This document shows, in pieces, positions 6,653 to 12,042 of a DNA stretch of 25,681 nucleotides (position 1 is its first letter; each line of letters opens with the position of its first letter). Under the pieces are notes generated by a model. That model searched no databases, was not told where the DNA came from, and saw only the letters and a list, made by a program, of their open reading frames with translations. A program made the position numbers and the translations under genes. The stretch covers positions 1 to 25,681 of the IMG/VR virus record IMGVR_UViG_3300006802_000495; one strand, written 5' to 3'. This DNA is from a virus.

Positions 6653-6844
6653 CTAGTACACGATCGAGAGTATCTCGAACCCTTCTAATGCATCCTCGCC
6701 ATACTCGTTTAGTAAGGAATCGAGTAATAGCACCTCGGTTTCCTCGTACGACATACTTCTACCGTACAAGTAAGTTGTCTTCACATCTAAGTGATTAGTC
6801 GCGAAGACTATCACAATCATGTCGAGTGACTCTAAAGTTTCCAT
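6653..6844 (-). CDS. Small acidic hypothetical protein, 63 aa
   Basis: The product starts METLESLDMIVIVFATNHLD, a beta-like hydrophobic strand, and continues into an acidic helical part (SYEETEVLLLDSLLNEYGED). AGAGG is 8 bases before the ATG, which overlaps the stop of the 27-aa gene as TAATG. The layout (strand, loop, acidic helix) resembles many small phage proteins that mimic or block host factors, but no specific family is recognised. Confidence 0.7.
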   Translation of the reverse strand: METLESLDMIVIVFATNHLDVKTTYLYGRSMSYEETEVLLLDSLLNEYGEDALEGFEILSIVY

Positions 6845-6927
6845 TAGTTTAACCTCTCAAATGCGATTGACCATAGACAAACTATGAACAATATTGATGA
6901 TACTACGACTACACCGAACTCCACCAT
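6844..6927 (-). CDS. Membrane microprotein, 27 aa
   Basis: A 27-codon frame encodes MVEFGVVVVSSILFIVCLWS plus a short polar end (IAFERLN): one transmembrane helix and almost nothing else. GGAG lies 7 bases before the ATG, the ATG follows the upstream stop by a single base, and the stop overlaps the next start as TAATG. These three signals make it a credible gene despite its size. Possible roles are membrane insertion during lysis or exclusion; none is shown. Confidence 0.65.
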   Translation of the reverse strand: MVEFGVVVVSSILFIVCLWSIAFERLN

Positions 6928-6928
6928 A

Positions 6929-7126
6929 CTAGTACTCCACTACTTCTACGTTGAAGTCGATGTCTTCTTCACACATTAGATCAACGGTCGTTGGATGATT
7001 AGTAACCAACTCAAGACAATCATGAGGGAATACGGCGTCCTCGCCATTATAGATGGCCGTCGGTATACTATTTAGGTAACTCTCGAACACTTCAAGAGGT
7101 ACGTTTCTTATAACTACAAGTTTCAT
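6929..7126 (-). CDS. Small acidic hypothetical protein, 65 aa
   Basis: The product begins MKLVVIRNVPLEVFESYLNS and ends in a strongly acidic stretch (CEEDIDFNVEVVEY). AAGGAG lies 6 bases before the ATG. Its ribosome-binding site directly follows the left arm of the 26-bp inverted repeat (7139-7164), so this arm forms part of its leader. No family is recognised. Confidence 0.7.
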   Translation of the reverse strand: MKLVVIRNVPLEVFESYLNSIPTAIYNGEDAVFPHDCLELVTNHPTTVDLMCEEDIDFNVEVVEY

Positions 7127-7160
7127 TAGTTACTCCTTAATTTGGTGTTCTTCTTAGTAA

Positions 7161-7180
7161 GGGTACTATTTCTAGTACCC
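7161..7180 (-). terminator. Hairpin after the 165-aa gene
   Basis: GGGTACTA and TAGTACCC form a perfect 8-bp stem with a 4-base loop, 7 bases past the stop of the 165-aa gene. There is no T-run on the minus strand, so it may be an attenuator or an mRNA 3'-end stabiliser. The position mirrors the hairpin after the paralogous 164-aa gene. Four bases of it (7161-7164) belong to the left inverted-repeat arm. Confidence 0.55.
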
Positions 7181-7187
7181 ATTACGT

Positions 7188-7685
7188 CTATAGTTCTTCG
7201 TTGATGTTGTTCGCGAATACTTCACTAACTTCTTCGGCGGTGTCATAACCTTGACCATCTTCACGAGGAACGATGATTCGAGTTGACTCTTCAAGTTCTT
7301 CAATGGCACTCGCCAAATTCTCTTGAAGGATCTCGCCGTCTAATACTTTAGTTAGTAACTCATCCTTTCCTTTTTTGGCGAGTCGACGTTGTTTGGTCCA
7401 ATTAGATACACCTTCCTTACACATAGTGTTAAGGTTAGTTGAGGTACCTTTCTTAGAACCATATTCGCACTCACTAAGTAGTTCCCACTTCTTGTGGTAG
7501 TAACAATAGATCGCGAATACTTCGCCGTTCTCGTCTTTCAAGAAAGTCTTACCAATGTCACTACCACCGCCACTTTTCGCGGTCATGAGTTCCATTAGTT
7601 GAGGTAGTATTGTACTCACTTTCTTATTAGAGTTCTCTTCTAATAGGTTGGCGATTTCAACGAATACTTTCTTTACATTAGACAT
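7188..7685 (-). CDS. Conserved phage protein of unknown function, 165 aa (paralogue B)
   Basis: This is the second copy of the family at 5076-5570, with about a third or more of residues identical by eye. It shares the KK..EI..LL start, AKSGGGS near residue 37, the CYY segment, and MCKEGVSNWTKQ near residue 90, followed by a basic stretch and an acidic C-terminus. AAGGAG precedes the ATG. Codon choice is more AT- and TCG/CGA-rich than in copy A, and the gene lies between 26-bp inverted repeats, so it looks acquired rather than recently duplicated in place. Function unknown; the conserved central block is the likely active or binding surface. Confidence 0.85.
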   Translation of the reverse strand: MSNVKKVFVEIANLLEENSNKKVSTILPQLMELMTAKSGGGSDIGKTFLKDENGEVFAIYCYYHKKWELLSECEYGSKKGTSTNLNTMCKEGVSNWTKQRRLAKKGKDELLTKVLDGEILQENLASAIEELEESTRIIVPREDGQGYDTAEEVSEVFANNINEEL

Positions 7686-7705
7686 AATAGTCTCCTTAGT
7701 TTATA

Positions 7706-7738
7706 GTGACGACATTGTCACATTATAAGAGTTATAAT
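7706..7738 (-). promoter_or_regulatory. Promoter/operator region of the 165-aa gene
   Basis: ATTATAA-GAG-TTATAAT (7722-7738) is a 7-bp dyad that supplies a perfect TATAAT on both strands; the minus-strand copy (7722-7727) is placed to start the 165-aa gene. The -35 would fall in the right inverted-repeat arm and is poor (TTAGTA). GTGAC/GTCAC arms at 7706-7721 lie over the predicted start site and could be an operator. Confidence 0.45.
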
Positions 7739-8081
7739 AACCCTTACTAAGAAGAACACCAAATTGTTAAAGATCTAAGTTAATGCTCGATTAACCTTGA
7801 ATTAAATATATAACGTTTAACTCGAGAAGTACAATTAAAATTGAATTTAATTTACTTATTTGTGTATTCATATTTATTCTCTTAGTTGTTAGTTGATAAT
7901 TAAATAATATACTTTTATTTTCAAATGTGAAATACCGTTTGGTTATATTAAATTGATTTTTTATAACTTGAGTTATATTGACTTATTTATATATGTGTGC
8001 ATGCGAATATCATAGATTCTACTAAAAGTAAAATTTATTTTATCTATATAACTTATAAGTTTGATGAATATTGATTGTCTT

Positions 8082-8177
8082 ATTGTTTTAAAGTAAGATT
8101 GTCTAACAATCGGATTGCCTTGAAGTAAGATTGTTTGATTGTCTCATTGCCTTGAAGTAAGATTGTCTGACAACCTG
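8082..8177. repeat. Three tandem 32-bp repeats
   Basis: Units begin at 8082, 8114 and 8146 with an exact 32-bp period. Every unit contains AAGTAAGATTGT; units 2 and 3 also share ATTGCCTTG before it. The first unit contains the dyad GATTGT-CTA-ACAATC. Regular short direct repeats beside A/T-rich DNA are typical of iterons or of terminase recognition sites; either role here is inferred. Confidence 0.7.
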
Positions 8178-8194
8178 GTCGTAGGGCACCCTAG

Positions 8195-8232
8195 GGACAG
8201 CCTGGCCGCCTCTTGCCAATGGTTCACTGTCC
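8195..8232. other. GC-rich island with a long-range stem
   Basis: Bases 8170-8232 are strikingly GC-rich within a very A/T-rich region. GGACAG (8195-8200) can pair with CTGTCC (8227-8232), and CCCTAGGG (8189-8196) is palindromic. It could be a small structured RNA or a protein-binding site. It is not a tRNA: no cloverleaf or CCA-adjacent acceptor stem can be drawn. Confidence 0.35.
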
Positions 8233-8280
8233 AGTAAAATATGTTTCACCATAGTAAGTTAATAAATTTATTAAATTTCG

Positions 8281-8310
8281 CAGTATAATAAAGGCCGTCC
8301 GAAGACAGCC
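8281..8310 (-). terminator. Rho-independent terminator of the packaging operon
   Basis: On the minus strand GGCTGTC-TTCG-GACGGCC forms a 7-bp stem (one G-U pair) closed by a stable C(UUCG)G tetraloop and followed by TTTATTAT. It begins 7 bases after the stop of the Tad2-like gene, closing the leftward operon that runs from 11087. Confidence 0.9.
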
Positions 8311-8317
8311 AGTATGG

Positions 8318-8836
8318 TTACACAATAACCCAGTCTTCCGACAGCATATCGGATTGCGAAGCTAGCCACCCAGGAATCCACTGCTTCTGCGCATTATACA
8401 TTGCTATGTAAGGTTGGCAGTCCAATGGTGCATCTTCACCAATATGCTTCGCGGTCCGCGCGTTTACCTTAGGTCCGGGCTCAGGTGTGCTAGCTGGAGG
8501 GAGAAATAGTGGAGGCATATAGACGATAAACATGTCCTTGCCATTCCAACCTTTGCGAGCTACCTTCAAGCCGAGCTTCAGTGCTTCAATAGCATGCCCG
8601 AAGGTCATTGCATCAGACGTGTCGTTGTAAGCATTATCAAACTGCTCTTTCGGAGACCAAGAGATATAACCGGCGTGTCGTGGATCATTAGTTTTACCAC
8701 CATCGGTGTACTCAACTAAGTACCCTTCATCCGTACCGTCTTCATCGGCCGGTAACTCCCAACCACGATAGTCGTTATAAGCGTCACGGCGCATAGGCGT
8801 CGCGTTTACAATTTTAGTTCCGATATATTGTTTCAT
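8318..8836 (-). CDS. tad2: Tad2-like (DUF2829) anti-defence protein with an N-terminal extra domain, 172 aa
   Basis: The C-terminal part (about 78-172) has the DUF2829/Tad2 pattern: MTFGHAIEALKLGLKVARKG followed by WNGKDMFIVYMPP, then YIAMYNAQ, a W.PGW.ASQSDML segment and the ending SEDWVIV. Tad2 proteins from other phages bind and sequester the cyclic nucleotide signal of Thoeris defence, and some also bind CBASS signals, so this product probably acts in the host cytoplasm. An N-terminal domain of about 74 residues (GTKIV...RGWELP...EGYLVEY...GYISWSPKEQFDNAY) is of the type often found in front of DUF2829. A Pro-rich insert lies near 108-125. The start overlaps the TerL stop as ATGA, so it is the last gene of the packaging operon. 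Family assignment is firm; ligand choice is not known. Confidence 0.85.
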   Translation of the reverse strand: MKQYIGTKIVNATPMRRDAYNDYRGWELPADEDGTDEGYLVEYTDGGKTNDPRHAGYISWSPKEQFDNAYNDTSDAMTFGHAIEALKLGLKVARKGWNGKDMFIVYMPPLFLPPASTPEPGPKVNARTAKHIGEDAPLDCQPYIAMYNAQKQWIPGWLASQSDMLSEDWVIV

Positions 8837-10461
8837 AGTGCAAATCCTGAGGATTGTTGATAACGTTGAGGTATTGCTCTGACTGAGTCGTTAGAGCTCT
8901 CGCTCTCACTAACGCCCATAGCAATTTGTCGTACCATATCCGCACCGTGAGAGAACTCGTCGTGGCGGGGTGTTTTCTTCCAGACTTGAAGCTTGTCGTC
9001 AAAGTCTTTAGAGTAGTTGTTCATGCAATCGATAATGTAAGTACACTTAACGTCAATCCACATCATTGGTATTATGCGGCGCACTGCCTGAATACCATCG
9101 GCTAGTGCTGTACGAGCAAGAACACGTGTGCCCATGTTATAACTCATGCTATCTATATGCTCATCCGCGATGTCCCTGGTACTCTTAGCTAAGCCTGAGC
9201 CTGCAGTATTAGTTCCGCGTTGATTAGCGTCGTGTGGTAACACTAGGTCTCTGATGTCCCAGCCGGTGTCATGAGCATAGTCGATGTAGTGACCGATACC
9301 ATAACCGTTGTTCCAGTACTCAGCTACAATGCGATATGCACCACGATACCACTGTACAAAACCCATGACCGTATAGTCATCGACACCCAGGTCGAAAAAG
9401 ACGTCCACAGGCAAGTTAGGGTCGTACAGATCGGCTTGTACACGGCCTTTGCGAACAACAAGCTCGTTGAACTTCTTAGAGTAATAAGTACCGTCACGTG
9501 ATGCCAGGAATGCCTCTTCTGGTGTAGCAGGATACTCTTGGAACAAGTCCGGTCCGAGCTCACGGCGCTGCGCAATCCAGAAGTTCTTCTGCTCTTGGCT
9601 TAGTTTGACACCCAGTTTATGTTCGAGTTCCTGGAAGTACTTAGTTGCTTCAGAGTCTTCACTCTGGTATACTTCCTGAGTACAGTCAGGGTCGTCCAAC
9701 CAGGATAAGAAGATAGGGTAGAAGTCCTTAGCGGTCATTTGTCCAGAGTGGAGTGCCAGGATAGACGCATCCCACAAGTCCTTGAACATATTTCGACCTT
9801 CAGCTGTCGACTCGATTACACCAGTGTTACCTTTACCAAGAGCCTGGAGTGTACCAGTCTTAGTTTCTTTAGCACGCTGAGGGTTAGCATTAGCTATCTT
9901 ACCAAACTCAGAGATATGCAAGCGCTGTAAGGTGGTAGACCGGAAAGATACGCGTATAAAAATTGTGCTGTTGTTAGAGAACGCAAATTCTTTAGTGTTG
10001 TCTTTTGTCAGACGAATACCTAAAAACTCTTTGACTCCAGAATCTAAAGTGTCCCACAAGAATTTTGCACGCTCAAGCAGTGTAGTGGCCTCGTCGGTAC
10101 CCTGGGCCATGAGTCCTACGTTCAGGTAAGGACAGAAGGCACCGTCGTCGAAGTAACTAACAAGCCAGAAGGTAGAGATACCTTGCTGACGTGACTTTAA
10201 TATAATAACGCGCGGATGCATGCGCGTGGCTGCATACACTTTATGTTGCGCCAGGTTCATGCGGAACGTTACTGGTTCGCCATCTTTGTTGATAACTGTA
10301 TATAGGTTATTCAGACGCCACAACTTAGAGCTAAGGTAGCGTTGCTCAAAGTCATTCTTAGTTGTTGTAGACGGTGGTGGTTGATCAAAGTGGTCATACA
10401 AGCCTACGAGATCAGGGTACAGCTCGTCAAATTGCTGTTCAGTTATTCGAAGGTTTATCAC
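8833..10461 (-). CDS. terL: Terminase large subunit
   Basis: This packaging motor pumps DNA into the prohead and cuts it. The ATPase half has a Walker A variant, KSRQQGIST, at about residues 89-97, a Walker B-like LHISEFG at 181-187 and a coupling motif GVIESTAEG at about 214-222. The nuclease half begins near residue 350 with DVFFDLGVDDYTVMGF (RNase H-like first acidic motif), then LPHDANQRGTNTAG, and ends with FSHGADMVRQIAMG carrying the final acidic residue. The length of 542 aa is normal. It starts with GTG inside the end of the TerS gene; CGGAG lies about 9 bases upstream. It is encoded on the strand opposite to all other head genes. Confidence 0.95.
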   Translation of the reverse strand: MINLRITEQQFDELYPDLVGLYDHFDQPPPSTTTKNDFEQRYLSSKLWRLNNLYTVINKDGEPVTFRMNLAQHKVYAATRMHPRVIILKSRQQGISTFWLVSYFDDGAFCPYLNVGLMAQGTDEATTLLERAKFLWDTLDSGVKEFLGIRLTKDNTKEFAFSNNSTIFIRVSFRSTTLQRLHISEFGKIANANPQRAKETKTGTLQALGKGNTGVIESTAEGRNMFKDLWDASILALHSGQMTAKDFYPIFLSWLDDPDCTQEVYQSEDSEATKYFQELEHKLGVKLSQEQKNFWIAQRRELGPDLFQEYPATPEEAFLASRDGTYYSKKFNELVVRKGRVQADLYDPNLPVDVFFDLGVDDYTVMGFVQWYRGAYRIVAEYWNNGYGIGHYIDYAHDTGWDIRDLVLPHDANQRGTNTAGSGLAKSTRDIADEHIDSMSYNMGTRVLARTALADGIQAVRRIIPMMWIDVKCTYIIDCMNNYSKDFDDKLQVWKKTPRHDEFSHGADMVRQIAMGVSESESSNDSVRAIPQRYQQSSGFAL

Positions 10462-10951
10462 TTAAGAATGCTCCGTATGACGCTGCTGGTGACTCACCGC
10501 CAAAGTTATTCTGTACGTTAACTTGTGTGCGCTGATCTTGGAAGAATGACTTGTTTAAGTTAGCTAATGCATTTGCTAAACCTTCAAGCTCACTAACGTG
10601 CTCAATAGTACCGCTCATAGACTTAATGCGCGTTGTTAATGCTTTAGCTGTAATGACCATATCTTCAGACAAAGCGTCTAACAAAGTCTTAGCTTGCTTA
10701 ATCTCTGCTACATGTTCAATAACATCATCTTGTAAGTGTAGAGGTGAGTTATCGATCATCTGTTCAGTTAGTTGATCCAGTAACACTTTATCCATATCGA
10801 TGAATTCGTGAAGCTGGTCATTAGCTCGCGCCTTCTCAAACTCACGACGTATGCGCATAACGGTAGTCTTAGTAATTTCAAGCTCATTAGCTATTTCATC
10901 AACGCTTTGGTTATTTATCAGTCGGCTGACTACGTTGTACTTTATTTCCAC
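10439..10951 (-). CDS. terS: Terminase small subunit (predicted)
   Basis: The 170-aa protein has an N-terminal helix-turn-helix (SVDEIANELEITKTTVMRIR, about residues 16-35), a long helical middle (about 45-130) fit for oligomerisation, and a polar Gln/Asn/Ser-rich tail ending FLSDKPSNN. This is the usual plan of small terminases, which bind the packaging site and feed DNA to TerL. It starts with GTG, with AAGGAG 7 bases upstream, and overlaps TerL by 23 bases and the ribbon-helix-helix gene by 41. The assignment rests on layout and position rather than on a family signature. Confidence 0.85.
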   Translation of the reverse strand: MEIKYNVVSRLINNQSVDEIANELEITKTTVMRIRREFEKARANDQLHEFIDMDKVLLDQLTEQMIDNSPLHLQDDVIEHVAEIKQAKTLLDALSEDMVITAKALTTRIKSMSGTIEHVSELEGLANALANLNKSFFQDQRTQVNVQNNFGGESPAASYGAFLSDKPSNN

Positions 10952-11087
10952 AGTCGTGCTCCTTGATAAGGTTGATGATAACAGCGCTGAAGTTCACATT
11001 ATGGCGTTCACAGTGGGCTTTAAGAGCTTCTACTGCTTCAGCATCCTCTGGCCGCTTTGTCTTAGTAGAGAAGGTATATATAGCCAC
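10911..11087 (-). CDS. Small ribbon-helix-helix DNA-binding protein, 58 aa
   Basis: The 58-aa product fits the MetJ/Arc fold: a strand YTFSTKT near residues 4-10, helix A over about 13-30 (EDAEAVEALKAHCERHN) and helix B beginning NFSAVIINLIKEH at 32-44. The NFSA-type turn is typical of phage and plasmid copies. It starts with GTG, with AAGGAA 7 bases before it. It is the first gene of the leftward packaging operon and lies next to the palindromic divergent promoter at 11117-11160, which makes it the obvious candidate to bind there. Its last 41 bases overlap the TerS gene. Confidence 0.7.
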   Translation of the reverse strand: MAIYTFSTKTKRPEDAEAVEALKAHCERHNVNFSAVIINLIKEHDCGNKVQRSQPTDK

Positions 11088-11116
11088 TTGACAGTTCCTT
11101 ATTAAATTTATTATTT

Positions 11117-11145
11117 ATTTTATCAAGACTGTTTACAATTGTAAA
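11117..11145 (-). promoter_or_regulatory. Leftward promoter of the packaging operon
   Basis: On the minus strand TTTACA (11140-11145) is followed after 17 bases by TAAAAT (11117-11122). The -35 forms one half of a 14-bp palindrome shared with the rightward promoter. Predicted by eye from consensus and position. Confidence 0.6.
11132..11145. promoter_or_regulatory. Palindromic operator TTTACAATTGTAAA
   Basis: A perfect 14-bp palindrome lies midway between the two divergent operons. Its two halves are the -35 elements of the two opposing promoters, so a bound dimer would block both at once. The adjacent ribbon-helix-helix protein could be the binder. Confidence 0.6.
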
Positions 11146-11160
11146 TAAATTTGTTAAATT
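11132..11160 (+). promoter_or_regulatory. Rightward promoter of the structural genes
   Basis: TTTACA (11132-11137) is followed after 17 bases by TAAATT (11155-11160), 36 bases before the scaffold ATG. Spacing and layout mirror the leftward promoter. The -10 is less good than that of the leftward copy. Confidence 0.5.
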
Positions 11161-11196
11161 TAAGAAGTCACTCAGACATTAATATAAGGAACGAAA

Positions 11197-11913
11197 ATGA
11201 AAGACACTCCTGCAGAGCAGCCGTCTATTGAAGAAGTAGTAAATTCTTTAACAGATAGCATGACTAAAGACGACAACGGATCCTGGGCTCTTCCTGAAGA
11301 TACTGAAGTATCACCTGAATTAGCGTATGCTGCAATGGCTGAACGCCGTCGTCGCGATACACAAGCTGACTACACTCGCTCACGTCAAGACTTGAAAGTG
11401 CTGAAGACTGAAAACGAACAACTACTTACTGAGTGGGAAAAAGACGCAATGTCTAGGCTTAGTAAAGAACAGCAAGAAGACTTAGACGCCCTAAAACATG
11501 AAGATCCTGATGCCTGGCGTACTAAGCTAAATGAGTATGAGCAAGCTAACCGCGAGAACTTTGGCAACCGCACCAAAGAGATTAAAGAAAAAGCAGTTAA
11601 CGAGACAGAGCTTGAAAAGCGCACTCGTTTGCTAGAAGAGCATAACGCCGCGTACCCTGACTTTCAACTAACTGATGACGTTATTGATAACGACTTACCT
11701 CCACGCCTCACTAAGCAATTAGCTAGCGGTGAAATCACATTTGAGCAATTCTTAGCGACTTCTGCTGAGTACTTAGGTAAGCCTAAAGTGCTAGACAAGG
11801 GTACACAAGCGCCTGATGAGCCTAACTTAGGTAAAGCACCTGGTGGTAGTAAACCTACTGATCTGGCTGTTGAAGCAGATGTACGAGAATCGTACAAAGA
11901 CGAAACGTATTAA
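11197..11913 (+). CDS. Capsid scaffolding protein
   Basis: The 238-aa product lies directly ahead of the capsid gene, is strongly charged and has long helices suited to coiled coils (about residues 45-150, rich in Glu, Lys, Arg and Gln). Acidic N- and C-terminal tails flank them. This is the usual look of scaffolds that shape the prohead and leave before packaging. AAGGAA lies 5 bases before the ATG. No protease signature is seen, so release by proteolysis would need another gene. Assignment depends on position and composition. Confidence 0.8.
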   Translation: MKDTPAEQPSIEEVVNSLTDSMTKDDNGSWALPEDTEVSPELAYAAMAERRRRDTQADYTRSRQDLKVLKTENEQLLTEWEKDAMSRLSKEQQEDLDALKHEDPDAWRTKLNEYEQANRENFGNRTKEIKEKAVNETELEKRTRLLEEHNAAYPDFQLTDDVIDNDLPPRLTKQLASGEITFEQFLATSAEYLGKPKVLDKGTQAPDEPNLGKAPGGSKPTDLAVEADVRESYKDETY

Positions 11914-12042
11914 ATTTAATAAGTGTACTTTTTGAACGTCGAGCCGTATAATAAAGGACAGAGTAGATAAGTACCTCGAGCTCGGCGTCCGATACCTCGT
12001 TCACTTGTAACTCACTTACTAACTAACTTAAAGGAAATTATT
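11914..12042 (+). promoter_or_regulatory. Capsid promoter and leader
   Basis: AAGTGTAC (11921-11928) is followed 18 bases later by a perfect TATAAT (11947-11952), the same arrangement as in front of the 164-aa gene. The leader after it is about 84 bases and contains CTCGAGCTCGG, a palindromic stretch, before the AAAGGAA ribosome-binding site. A separate promoter would give the capsid gene extra transcription over the scaffold. Confidence 0.55.

Larger units (their letters stand above)
7139..7765. repeat. 26-bp perfect inverted repeats (7139-7164 / 7740-7765) enclosing a gene cassette
   Basis: The 26 bases at 7139-7164 are the exact reverse complement of 7740-7765. The arms enclose 575 bp that contain a promoter-like region, the 165-aa gene and a hairpin. 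The pair differs at the first outer base and the next inner base, so 26 bp is the full perfect length. No recombinase, transposase or clear target duplication is visible nearby. Confidence 0.8.
7686..8280. other. AT-rich non-coding region with repeats and a GC-rich island
   Basis: No gene is supported here. From left to right: the promoter of the 165-aa gene, the right inverted-repeat arm, about 300 bases of A/T-rich sequence without an open frame of note, three 32-bp tandem repeats (8082-8177), a GC-rich island (8170-8232), and a 16-bp palindrome TTAATAAATTTATTAA (8259-8274). It separates the packaging operon from the cassette and is a candidate replication origin or packaging site. Confidence 0.55.

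Noticed and set aside
7131-7772. Target-site duplication outside the 26-bp inverted repeats
   Set aside because: The bases just outside the two arms differ (CTT against GTT). TTAA occurs near both ends but at non-equivalent distances, so it gives no support for a transposition event.
8082-8177. The 32-bp repeats as a CRISPR array
   Set aside because: The units adjoin directly without spacers, there are only three, and no cas gene is present.
8170-8232. The GC-rich island as a tRNA
   Set aside because: A GGTTCA-like stretch recalls a T-loop, but no acceptor, D or anticodon stem with correct spacing could be drawn.
8284-8294. TATAATAAAGG read as a rightward promoter
   Set aside because: On the minus strand it is the T-run of a clear UUCG-loop terminator placed just after the packaging operon. 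No rightward gene follows for almost 3 kb.
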